16,453 nucleotides of DNA from CAXRGH01 sp964230195. GTDB lineage: Bacteria; Pseudomonadota; Gammaproteobacteria; Enterobacterales; Alteromonadaceae. Each line of letters begins with the position of its first letter. Position 1 is the first letter of the stretch. The translations under genes were made by a program, and so were the position numbers. The notes under the pieces are model-generated. The model was not told the DNA's origin. It did no database searches and was given only the letters and a program-made list of their open reading frames with translations. Positions 8,004 through 15,486 of this stretch are shown here, piece after piece. The DNA is taken from NCBI GenBank assembly GCA_964230195.1, contig CAXRGH010000020.1:1-16453 (forward strand), given 5' to 3'.

Positions 8004-8032
8004 TGTAAACCTGAACAAAACAAATGTATAAT
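8004..8032 (+). promoter_or_regulatory. candidate promoter of the BCCT transporter gene
   Basis: A perfect TATAAT (8027-8032) lies 34 nt upstream of the ATG. At 17-nt spacing the -35 position reads TGTAAA (8004-8009), which matches the consensus poorly, so the promoter may depend on an activator or another sigma factor. Confidence 0.45.
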
Positions 8033-8066
8033 AATTTGAGATCGAACTATTAGAGTAAGTTGCAAA

Positions 8067-10007
8067 ATGAAAAAAAATGCATCACACACAAACCCAAGTG
8101 TTTTTTTTGGTTCCTCCATTACTATACTGGTTCTATTGTCGTTTACTCTACTAGTACCAGAATATGCCGACGCTATATTTAGTTTCACACAAACTCAAAT
8201 CACTCGCCTTGGAGGGTGGTTTTATGTCCTTGCCGTAGCCGTTATTTTGGCGCTAGTTATTTATCTCAGTGTATCGTCTTATGGTGAAATAAAACTTGGG
8301 CCCGAACATTCAGAACCAGATTATTCACTTGTATCGTGGATATCAATGTTATTTGCAGCAGGAATGGGGATAGGGTTAATGTTCTTCGGCGTAGCAGAAC
8401 CTGTAATGCACTTTTCATCCCCCCCTACCGCTGATATAGGCTCGGTAGACGCTATTCGTGAAGCGATGAAAATCACATTTTTTCATTGGGGCTTTCATGC
8501 GTGGGCAATCTACGCAATTGTCGGATTAATACTGGCTTACTTTTGCTATCGTAAACAACTGCCACTAACGCTTCGCTCAGCACTGCACCCGCTCATTGGG
8601 GAACGCATTTATAGTTGGCCCGGACACGTCGTTGACATTTTTGCAGTTGTCGGCACAGTCTTTGGTGTCGCCACTTCTCTAGGTTTAGGGGCAGCACAGG
8701 TGAATGCCGGCCTTGCTTATTTGTTTGATCTTGATGTCAGTAAACTTAATCAACTGGTGATTATGCTAGTAATCACTGCTTTTGCATCGGTTTCTGTAGC
8801 GACTGGACTCAATAAAGGGATTAAAATACTGTCAGAGACCAACATGATATTGGCGGTCGCGCTATTAATGCTCGTATTTGTGCTGGGCCCATCTGTCTTT
8901 TTGATCCAAGCTTATGTTCAGAATTTCGGGGCGTATATCTCTGATATTGTTGCTAACACGTTCAACCTATTTGCTTATGACAAAAAAGACTGGTTGGGGG
9001 GTTGGACAATTTTCTATTGGGGATGGTGGCTTGCATGGGCGCCGTTTGTCGGGCTATTTATCGCACGCATATCGAGAGGAAGGACCATCCGCGAGTTTAT
9101 GTTAGGTGTGCTTTTGGTACCAACAGCATTTACCTTATTGTGGATGACGATTTTTGGTAATTCGGCTATTCACTTAATCGTTGAGCAAGGTGTTAGTTCA
9201 ATTAGCAGTATGATTGATACTACCCCATCTGTTGGTCTCTTTGTATTTCTAGAAAATTTTCCAATGCCGAATATACTCATTGGCCTGTCCATAATAATGA
9301 TCGTCATTTTCTTTGTTACCTCATGCGATTCGGGAGCAATGGTCATTGACATGTTGTGTTCGAATGGAAATGATAGTACACCGGTGAGGCAGCGCCTCTT
9401 TTGGGCTGCGAGTGTAGGTATTGTGGGTGGCGTTCTATCTCTGGTGGGCGGACTCGAAGCACTTCAAACCATGACCATCGTTAGTGCGTTACCATTCACC
9501 ATTGTCTTGCTTGCCGCTTGTATTGGATTGATGAAAGCTCTCAAATTAGAAAAGGCAAAGCTACTAAGCCTACAAAATGTAGCCTCTTCAACAGCGGTCT
9601 CGACCGCTACATCGTCATGGAAAGCACGATTGTCTGCCATTGTCTCAACGCCAGACAAAAGAACTGTGGAAGAGTTTTTAGACTCTGAGGTCGCCAATGC
9701 ATTATCAGAGGTTAAAACTGAGTTTGAGCGCAATAAATTGCGCACAGACTTAACCAAAGTTGCGTCTGGTTATGTGCTTGAAGTATTTCACGGTAACGAG
9801 CATAACTTTGTTTATGGTATTCATAAAAAAGAACACGCTCAACCTGACTTCAACAATAATTCTCAGAGTAGTTATTACAGAGCGGAAGTCCATCTCGTTG
9901 AAGGTGGACAAGATTATGATGTTATGGAATGGTCTGAATTAGAGATAGTCAATGACGTTATAGATCAATATCAAAAACATTTTCACTATTTACATTTAGT
10001 GAGATAA
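8067..10007 (+). CDS. BCCT family betaine/choline/carnitine-type transporter with BetT-like C-terminal domain
   Basis: A 646-aa inner-membrane symporter for a quaternary ammonium osmolyte, with about 12 hydrophobic segments up to residue 535. The family signature is at 312-344 (GGWTIFYWGWWLAWAPFVGL start, then ARISRGRTIREF). The glycine-rich TM3 stretch reads AAGMGIGLMFFGVAEP (97-112). At G103 the choline transporter E. coli BetT has Asp, whereas the betaine carrier BetP has Gly. TM4 has W141, W146 and Y149, spaced like the BetP aromatic box. A long cytoplasmic tail (about 540-646) resembles that of BetT, including YYRAEVHLVEGGQDYDVMEW and the final DQYQKHFHYLHLVR; such tails set osmotic activation. 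Glycine betaine is therefore the better guess, with choline possible. No betaine-synthesis genes are adjacent. The start is ATG 8067; its ribosome site is weak. It is convergent with a MarR regulator 22 nt away. Confidence 0.92.
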   Translation: MKKNASHTNPSVFFGSSITILVLLSFTLLVPEYADAIFSFTQTQITRLGGWFYVLAVAVILALVIYLSVSSYGEIKLGPEHSEPDYSLVSWISMLFAAGMGIGLMFFGVAEPVMHFSSPPTADIGSVDAIREAMKITFFHWGFHAWAIYAIVGLILAYFCYRKQLPLTLRSALHPLIGERIYSWPGHVVDIFAVVGTVFGVATSLGLGAAQVNAGLAYLFDLDVSKLNQLVIMLVITAFASVSVATGLNKGIKILSETNMILAVALLMLVFVLGPSVFLIQAYVQNFGAYISDIVANTFNLFAYDKKDWLGGWTIFYWGWWLAWAPFVGLFIARISRGRTIREFMLGVLLVPTAFTLLWMTIFGNSAIHLIVEQGVSSISSMIDTTPSVGLFVFLENFPMPNILIGLSIIMIVIFFVTSCDSGAMVIDMLCSNGNDSTPVRQRLFWAASVGIVGGVLSLVGGLEALQTMTIVSALPFTIVLLAACIGLMKALKLEKAKLLSLQNVASSTAVSTATSSWKARLSAIVSTPDKRTVEEFLDSEVANALSEVKTEFERNKLRTDLTKVASGYVLEVFHGNEHNFVYGIHKKEHAQPDFNNNSQSSYYRAEVHLVEGGQDYDVMEWSELEIVNDVIDQYQKHFHYLHLVR

Positions 10008-10029
10008 TAATCGAGTTAACATGTTTTAA

Positions 10030-10530
10030 TCATGACGGTTGTGAGTCTTTGTCTAACGCCGATTGCATCATTGATTCAATTTCGAGTACGGGTGCTGCAT
10101 CTAACTCTGTAGCATCCATCATTGATGCGATACGTTCCATTGATGACAACAACAGGGATTGCTCCCAGTCTCGCAAACTACAAAAGTTTTGAATAAAGTG
10201 TTCTTGTAACGGCTGTGGTGCGTCAATTAATAAGGTTCGCCCACTGTCTGACAAAAACAAACCTACGCGTCGTTTATCTTCAGCGCTGCGTATTCTTTTT
10301 ATTAGTCCTCGCCTCTCCAGGCGGTCTAATATATTTGTTACAGTGGCCGCGCTAAGATTAATTCGTCTCGCTACCTGACTTGCCGTCACACCTTTAACAC
10401 GCGCAATCTCTTGCATTATGAGTAACTGCGGGCCCGTTAGACCCGAAGACTTATTTAGCTGTTTGGAGTGTAAATCAATAGCACGAATCACTTTACGGAT
10501 CGAAATTAATAACTCTTCATACCTTTCCAT
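10030..10530 (-). CDS. MarR family transcriptional regulator
   Basis: A 166-aa winged-helix DNA-binding protein. The N-terminal dimerisation helix begins ELLISIRKVIRAIDLHSKQL (5-24). The winged HTH spans about 47-97, with recognition helix LSAATVTNILDRLERRGL (59-76) and wing SAEDKRRVGLFLS (82-94), which carries the family D-x-R motif. The stretch RAIDLHSKQL-x(n)-GPQLLIMQ recalls the EctR/CosR subfamily that controls compatible-solute genes; this is from memory and needs a tree. The convergent BCCT osmolyte transporter fits that role. I chose ATG 10530 because GGAG (10539-10536) lies 5 nt upstream; an in-frame TTG at 10557 would place that site inside the gene. The C-terminus ends in an acidic/polar tail without a clear motif. 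Confidence 0.88.
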   Translation of the reverse strand: MERYEELLISIRKVIRAIDLHSKQLNKSSGLTGPQLLIMQEIARVKGVTASQVARRINLSAATVTNILDRLERRGLIKRIRSAEDKRRVGLFLSDSGRTLLIDAPQPLQEHFIQNFCSLRDWEQSLLLSSMERIASMMDATELDAAPVLEIESMMQSALDKDSQPS

Positions 10531-10570
10531 TATTTCTCCAACACATATGAACGCCAACAGTATCTTTCCG

Positions 10571-10617
10571 AGTATAGCGTAAACTTATTTACCCTGAACC
10601 ATAAAGACTAAGGTCAA
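10571..10617 (-). promoter_or_regulatory. candidate promoter of the MarR gene
   Basis: On the minus strand TATACT (10576-10571) lies 40 nt upstream of the ATG, but no good -35 is at 16-18 nt. A TTGACC (10617-10612) further upstream could serve as a -35 for a weaker -10. The 152-bp gap between marR and hemE has room for a promoter and shows no clear hemE terminator. Confidence 0.3.
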
Positions 10618-10682
10618 CGCTTTCTAGTAGACTTTATCAACACCTAATATAACTTACTACTACACGATTGTTTATTGTTGGA

Positions 10683-11750
10683 TTACTTCTGATGATAGGG
10701 CTTTGAAAGCCGATGCACAGCATCAACAAATGCACCGGCATGCTCAGGTGGAACATCCGGATGAATACCATGCCCCAAATTAAATACATGACCAGTACCA
10801 TCACCAAAGCCTTGTAATATTGTTGCAACTTCCTCTTCAATCCGTTGAGGTGACGCATACAACATAGAAGGATCCATGTTCCCTTGTAACGCAACTTTAT
10901 CACCCACGCGTTTTTTCGCATCAGCGATGTTGATGGTCCAATCAAGTCCAACAGCATCACAACCCGTTGCCGCGATAGACTCAAGCCACATACCGCCGTT
11001 CTTGGTAAACAAAGTGACTGGCACGCGACGCCCATCATATTCACGAATTAAACCATTGACGATCTTTTCCATGTACTGCAGCGAGAACAACTTGTAATCT
11101 CGAGGAGAAAGAACACCGCCCCAAGTATCAAAAACCATCAAGGATTGTGCACCTGCTTTCACTTGCGCATTCAAATAGTCAATAACGCTATCGGCCAACT
11201 TATCAAGCAACAGGTGAAGGGTTGCTGGCTCTGCAAATGCCATTTTCTTGATCTTAGTAAACGCTTTGCTGGAGCCACCTTCAACCATGTAGGTTGCTAG
11301 TGTCCAGGGACTACCTGAAAAACCAATCAGAGGAACGTCGCCGTTCAACGCTTTTCGGATCGCACGCACTGCATCCGTCACATAACCCAACTCTAACTCC
11401 GGATCTGGGATCGGTAATTTATCAACATCCGATTTACAGCTAATAGGGCGTTCAAAACGCGGACCTTCACCGGTTTCGAAGTAGAGCCCAAGTCCCATCG
11501 CATCAGGAATCGTTAAAATGTCCGAAAATAGAATAGCGGCATCAAGGGGGAAACGACGTAATGGTTGCAGCGTCACTTCACAAGCGAGTTCGGTATTCCG
11601 ACACAATGACATAAAGTCACCGGCTTCACCACGTGTTGCTTTATATTCTGGCAAATACCGACCCGCTTGGCGCATCATCCATACTGGTGTCATGTCCACG
11701 GGCTCTTTACAGAGGGCTCTCAGGTATCGGTCATTTTTTAATTGTGTCAT
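10683..11750 (-). CDS. hemE: uroporphyrinogen decarboxylase
   Basis: A cytosolic enzyme of haem synthesis that removes the four acetate carboxyls of uroporphyrinogen III to give coproporphyrinogen III. At 355 aa (354 in E. coli) it matches the family end to end. Key features are PVWMMRQAGRYLPEY (22-36) with substrate-binding R27 and R31, the catalytic-site Asp D77 in FSDILT, the GFSGSPWTLATYMVEGGSSK stretch, FDTWGG, and HVFNLGHGIHPDVPPEHAG near the C-terminus. The start is ATG 11750 with GAG about 7 nt upstream. It begins 32 nt after the panC stop on the same strand, so it probably belongs to the panBC transcript. I saw no separate promoter in that gap, though one inside panC cannot be excluded. 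Sequence and length look normal. Confidence 0.97.
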   Translation of the reverse strand: MTQLKNDRYLRALCKEPVDMTPVWMMRQAGRYLPEYKATRGEAGDFMSLCRNTELACEVTLQPLRRFPLDAAILFSDILTIPDAMGLGLYFETGEGPRFERPISCKSDVDKLPIPDPELELGYVTDAVRAIRKALNGDVPLIGFSGSPWTLATYMVEGGSSKAFTKIKKMAFAEPATLHLLLDKLADSVIDYLNAQVKAGAQSLMVFDTWGGVLSPRDYKLFSLQYMEKIVNGLIREYDGRRVPVTLFTKNGGMWLESIAATGCDAVGLDWTINIADAKKRVGDKVALQGNMDPSMLYASPQRIEEEVATILQGFGDGTGHVFNLGHGIHPDVPPEHAGAFVDAVHRLSKPYHQK

Positions 11751-11782
11751 AGGTTTCTCGTGTATGTATTGTGCCCAAGGCC

Positions 11783-12640
11783 TTACTTAGCAGATAACGT
11801 AAAACGATGATTATCAATCAGTCGTGTTGTACCCAGAAAAGCAGCAATCAAAATAACACCTTGTTGTGTTTCTTGCGTAATAGACTGCAAACTGTCCGAA
11901 TCACAGATGGCGACGTAATCAATCTCAAATCCATTTTCAGTCAAGATACGTTCAATATGTGATTGTGCTTGATCAGGTGATAATGTCTGCTCCACTATTG
12001 CCTGACAAGACTGCGTCATGGTTTGATAAATAATAGGCGCAACCACTCGTTGTTCCGTATTCAAATATTGATTACGAGAGCTTAACGCTAAACCATCATC
12101 AGCGCGTTCAGTTGCTATCCCAATCACCTCTGTATTGATGGATAGGTCGGCAACCATTTGACGGATCACTTGTAATTGTTGAAAGTCCTTTTCGCCAAAG
12201 ATCGAAAATTGCGGTTCAACCATGTTAAATAATTTGCACACCACAGTCGCGACACCTTTGAAATGTCCTGGCCTGCTCTCACCGCATAACACATCTGAAA
12301 TACCCGGCACTTCCACAGACGTTTGTTGTGCTAATCCGTTGGGATACATAATTGCTGGTGTTGGCGCAAATACGGCTGATACCCCCAATTCCTCAAGGGC
12401 TTTGCAATCTGCTTCAAACGTTCGTGGATACTTATCTAAATCTTCGTTGGCACCAAATTGCATGGGGTTGACAAAAATAGAGACAACAACATGTGAGGCC
12501 ATTCGCTTCGCCGCTTTAACCAAATTTAAGTGCCCCTGGTGAAGATTACCCATGGTAGGCACAAAAGCCACGGTTGCATTGCTTGCACGCCACTCTTGGC
12601 GCGCAGATCTAAGGTCGCTGAGGGAATAAATGATCTGCAT
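11783..12640 (-). CDS. panC: pantothenate synthetase (pantoate--beta-alanine ligase)
   Basis: It joins pantoate and beta-alanine with ATP through a pantoyl-adenylate, the last step of pantothenate synthesis. It is 285 aa (E. coli 283). The nucleotidyltransferase HxGH motif lies in PTMGNLHQGHL (28-38, H34 and H37). FVNPMQFG (56-63) and the GEKDFQQLQVIRQM stretch (149-162) line the substrate pocket, and DGLALSSRNQYL (182-193) is the KMSKS-like region. The start is ATG 12640, 5 nt after the panB stop, with only a weak ribosome site, so translation is probably coupled to panB. panD, which makes beta-alanine, is not in the window. hemE follows after 32 nt. Confidence 0.97.
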   Translation of the reverse strand: MQIIYSLSDLRSARQEWRASNATVAFVPTMGNLHQGHLNLVKAAKRMASHVVVSIFVNPMQFGANEDLDKYPRTFEADCKALEELGVSAVFAPTPAIMYPNGLAQQTSVEVPGISDVLCGESRPGHFKGVATVVCKLFNMVEPQFSIFGEKDFQQLQVIRQMVADLSINTEVIGIATERADDGLALSSRNQYLNTEQRVVAPIIYQTMTQSCQAIVEQTLSPDQAQSHIERILTENGFEIDYVAICDSDSLQSITQETQQGVILIAAFLGTTRLIDNHRFTLSAK

Positions 12641-12645
12641 CTTGA

Positions 12646-13449
12646 TTACTCGAATGAATGTTCCGCGCTTGGAAATAATCCTTCTTTAACCTCTTCAATA
12701 TACAAGGCAACAGCTTTGTTGATATCTCCAGTTTCGGCAAGATAGTTTTTTGAGAACTTCGGCATGTAGTTGGCACTAATCCCCAGCATGTCATGCATCA
12801 CCAAGATTTGACCATCAGTCTCTGGACCTGCACCGATACCTATGACCGGCACAGTGACGGCAGCTGATATACGTTGCCCCACAGATGTTGGAACACATTC
12901 AACCACGATGCACTGCACTCCTGCTTGCTCTAGCGCAATTGCTTGTTGAACCAGTTCGTCAGCCTGCGACGTCTCTCTACCCTGAACCTTAAAGCCACCA
13001 AATACGTGTACAGACTGAGGAGTAAGTCCAATATGCCCACATACGGGTACGCCACGCTCAGCTAAACCTTTGATGGTCTCCACCAGCCATTCACCGCCTT
13101 CAAGCTTCACCATGCTTGCACCCGCTTGCATTAAAATGCCAGCATTCTGATACGTTTGTTCTGGTGTTGAATAACTCATAAATGGCATCTCGGCAATAAT
13201 CAAAGCATTAGATGCCCCAGCCCGAACACTGCGCGTGTGATAGGCAATATCCTCTACGGTCACGGGTAACGTATCGCTATGTCCTTGTAATACCATTCCG
13301 AGCGAATCACCAATGAGGATGACTTCCATGCCGTGGTTATCAAATAACTGTGCGAAACTGGCATCATAGGCTGTAATCGCAGTGATCTTTTCACCCTGCT
13401 GCTTCATTCGTTGTATGCTGGAGGTAGTTACTTTTTTCATATCACTCAT
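12646..13449 (-). CDS. panB: 3-methyl-2-oxobutanoate hydroxymethyltransferase
   Basis: It transfers a hydroxymethyl group from 5,10-methylene-tetrahydrofolate to 2-oxoisovalerate, the first committed step to pantothenate. It is 267 aa (E. coli 264) with a TIM-barrel pattern. Visible are TAYDASFAQLFD (26-37), the metal/substrate site IGDSLGM (46-52, D48), MVKLEGGEW (113-121), GHIGLTPQS (138-146) and catalytic Glu E184 in VVECVP. The second metal ligand, Asp84 in E. coli (ADLPFM), is Glu here: AEMPFM, E87, codon GAG at 13191-13189. This is conservative but unusual against the sequences I know. The start ATG 13449 has no strong ribosome site; ATG 13440 (M4) is an alternative. The 82 nt before it, after folK, may hold a promoter and include a small inverted repeat TTTAC-C-GTAAA (13493-13503). 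Confidence 0.96.
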   Translation of the reverse strand: MSDMKKVTTSSIQRMKQQGEKITAITAYDASFAQLFDNHGMEVILIGDSLGMVLQGHSDTLPVTVEDIAYHTRSVRAGASNALIIAEMPFMSYSTPEQTYQNAGILMQAGASMVKLEGGEWLVETIKGLAERGVPVCGHIGLTPQSVHVFGGFKVQGRETSQADELVQQAIALEQAGVQCIVVECVPTSVGQRISAAVTVPVIGIGAGPETDGQILVMHDMLGISANYMPKFSKNYLAETGDINKAVALYIEEVKEGLFPSAEHSFE

Positions 13450-13531
13450 CTAAACATTTGGTGGCTAACAATGCGCATTAATTATTGATTAGTTTACCGT
13501 AAATTCACGATTGTGATTGTATAAACTGATC

Positions 13532-14029
13532 TCAAGGTTCAATTTTGTCACTTATCGCCTGTAAACCATTACGGTCACACTTGGCAGTCAAATCAGCAAC
13601 ACGTTCACCACAAGGTAAAACCAAGTCTGGAGCAAGCTCCTGCAATGGATAGAGCACAAATTCTCGTGTTTTCATGCCGTAATGGGGAATGGTTAAAATG
13701 TCACTCAATAGCTCTTCATTTCCGAACAAAAGAATATCTAAATCTAAGGTCCTTGGCCCCCAGCGTTCACCTTTTCGTTCCCGCCCTTGTGTTTGTTCAA
13801 TCTGTTGCAGTGCACTGAGCAACTCGAAGGATGTCAGTTGAGTATCAATTGCAGCAACTGCATTCACATAATCCGGTTGGTCTTGTGGCCCCATGGGTGT
13901 TGAGCTATAAATCGATGAACAGGCAACAAACTGGCTATTATTGAGATGCTTAAGCGCTTCAATTGCATCCAATATTTGCCTCAATGGATGCCCCAAATTA
14001 CTGCCTAGACCAATATATGCTCGGATCAT
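13532..14029 (-). CDS. folK: 2-amino-4-hydroxy-6-hydroxymethyldihydropteridine pyrophosphokinase
   Basis: It transfers pyrophosphate from ATP to 6-hydroxymethyl-dihydropterin in folate synthesis. It is 165 aa against 159 in E. coli. Motifs are IGLGSNLG (6-13), SSIYSSTPMGPQDQPDYVNA (38-57), R83 and R93, and the signature WGPRTLDLDILLFG (90-103), whose D96 and D98 bind the two Mg2+ ions. H116 and R122 match ATP-site residues. The start ATG 14029 overlaps the pcnB stop by four bases (ATGA), so it is translationally coupled to pcnB, an arrangement also known from E. coli. The substrate-binding loop is intact. Confidence 0.97.
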   Translation of the reverse strand: MIRAYIGLGSNLGHPLRQILDAIEALKHLNNSQFVACSSIYSSTPMGPQDQPDYVNAVAAIDTQLTSFELLSALQQIEQTQGRERKGERWGPRTLDLDILLFGNEELLSDILTIPHYGMKTREFVLYPLQELAPDLVLPCGERVADLTAKCDRNGLQAISDKIEP

Positions 14030-15402
14030 GACTGCGTTTTTTTAACTCTGCGTTTAAATCGTTTTTTGGGTTTACCATCTTGTGCTTGCAAGGCTTTCAC
14101 CATTTTTAGTCTATCGGCTTCTGAGACATTTTGAAAACGCGTCCACCAGTCAGCCAACTCGGCAAGTTCTCCACCTTCAGCCATGCCGCGTAACCACATG
14201 AAATCATAGGCTGCTCTGAAACGAGGGTTACTCAAATGTTGAAAAGCGCGTTTCCCAAAACGTTTCGGTAGCCTGAGTTGTAACATCCAAATTTCGCGAA
14301 TAATGGCAGTAAAGCGTTTAGGGATCATGATCCGTTGCAATTGTCTATCTAGCACATCAGTAATGGCTAAGTTAAACGCGTCGTGATAATTAAACCCACC
14401 CTCAAATTGAAGTTTTTGTGCTCGTTCTTCAACGGGGTACCAAAGCATCGCAGCATAAATAAAAGCGGGATTCACTGTCTTCTCGCTATTGATACGCTTA
14501 TCAGTATTAGTCAACACCTGCTCTAAGAATCGCATCTCGCGGCTATCAGAGGCTTTTAGATGAGGCGTTAAAATAGGGAATAATTGTTCAAATAAATGGT
14601 ACTGTCGAAGTAACTTAAAGGTTTCTAGACCTCTACCATTGAGAAACAATTTCAAGACTTCTTCAAAAAGTCGGGCAGGAGGAATATTAGCAAGCAGCGG
14701 AGCAAGCGCGGGGATCGGTGCGGCAGTTGCTTCGCCGATACTCATGCGAAGCTTCGCAGAAAAGCGAATGGCTCTTAACATGCGTACAGGGTCCTCACGA
14801 TAACGCATCTCGGGATCACCAATCATGTTAAAACAGCGCTCTTCTAACGCATTCAGGCCGTTCGCAAAATCCTCGACAGAAAAATCAGCAATGTTGTAAT
14901 ACATAGCATTGACATCAAAGTCACGACGTTGAGCGTCTTCTTCTATGGTTCCAAAAACGTTGTCACGCAATAGCTGCCCCTGCTCACTTTGTTTGCCTTT
15001 TTGTGCATCATTATCGCTGTGGTGGCCTCTGAATGTTGCCACCTCGATAATTTCACGGCCAAACATCACGTGGGCTAAGCGGAATCGTCGCCCAACCAGT
15101 CGACAGTTTCGGAACAATCCTTTGACTTGCTCCGGCGTCGCGTTAGTGGTGACGTCAAAATCCTTTGGATGTAAACCTAACATCAAGTCACGCACGCAAC
15201 CGCCTACAAGATATGCCTGATACCCTGCTTTATTTAGTCGATACAAGACTTTCAGCGCATTAGGACTGATATTGTCGCGCGAAATACTGTGTTCAGAACG
15301 AGTCAAACGTGTTGCTTGGAAGGCACCACTGTCATCCGTCTCAACACTCGCTGTGTCTGCAGATTTGTGAAAAAAACGTTTTACTCGGTCAAATACGCTC
15401 AA
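14026..15402 (-). CDS. pcnB: poly(A) polymerase I (start codon uncertain, non-ATG)
   Basis: It adds poly(A) tails to RNA 3' ends and so marks transcripts for decay. The class II nucleotidyltransferase core has LVGGCVRDLMLG (65-76), catalytic DFDVTT with D81 and D83, RNCRLVGRRFRLAHVMFG, and the third Asp in RRDFDVNAMYY (D161). The C-terminal tail is strongly basic (KPKKRFKRRVKK), as in the family. With a TTG start at 15402 the protein is 458 aa, close to E. coli. There is no in-frame ATG before residue 74, which is inside the catalytic site, so the start must be non-ATG. Candidates are TTG 15402, CTG 15408 and GTG 15456 (476 aa, no ribosome site, extra unaligned residues). I prefer TTG 15402 because SVFDRVKRFFHK then aligns with the E. 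coli N-terminus. E. coli pcnB itself starts at AUU. It lies 84 nt downstream of gluQ and overlaps folK. Confidence 0.93.
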   Translation of the reverse strand: MSVFDRVKRFFHKSADTASVETDDSGAFQATRLTRSEHSISRDNISPNALKVLYRLNKAGYQAYLVGGCVRDLMLGLHPKDFDVTTNATPEQVKGLFRNCRLVGRRFRLAHVMFGREIIEVATFRGHHSDNDAQKGKQSEQGQLLRDNVFGTIEEDAQRRDFDVNAMYYNIADFSVEDFANGLNALEERCFNMIGDPEMRYREDPVRMLRAIRFSAKLRMSIGEATAAPIPALAPLLANIPPARLFEEVLKLFLNGRGLETFKLLRQYHLFEQLFPILTPHLKASDSREMRFLEQVLTNTDKRINSEKTVNPAFIYAAMLWYPVEERAQKLQFEGGFNYHDAFNLAITDVLDRQLQRIMIPKRFTAIIREIWMLQLRLPKRFGKRAFQHLSNPRFRAAYDFMWLRGMAEGGELAELADWWTRFQNVSEADRLKMVKALQAQDGKPKKRFKRRVKKTQS

Positions 15403-15486
15403 CTTCAGGTCCGTCGATAGGTTTACTTGGCGCGATATGATATACCACGCAAGCACAAAACGGAATGATCTGAGGGTAATTGTTAT

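Noticed and set aside
7872..8018. A 49-residue N-terminal extension of the TonB receptor
   Set aside because: The signal peptide and the AGGA ribosome site both mark ATG 7871; the extension runs through the promoter region and would hide the signal peptide.
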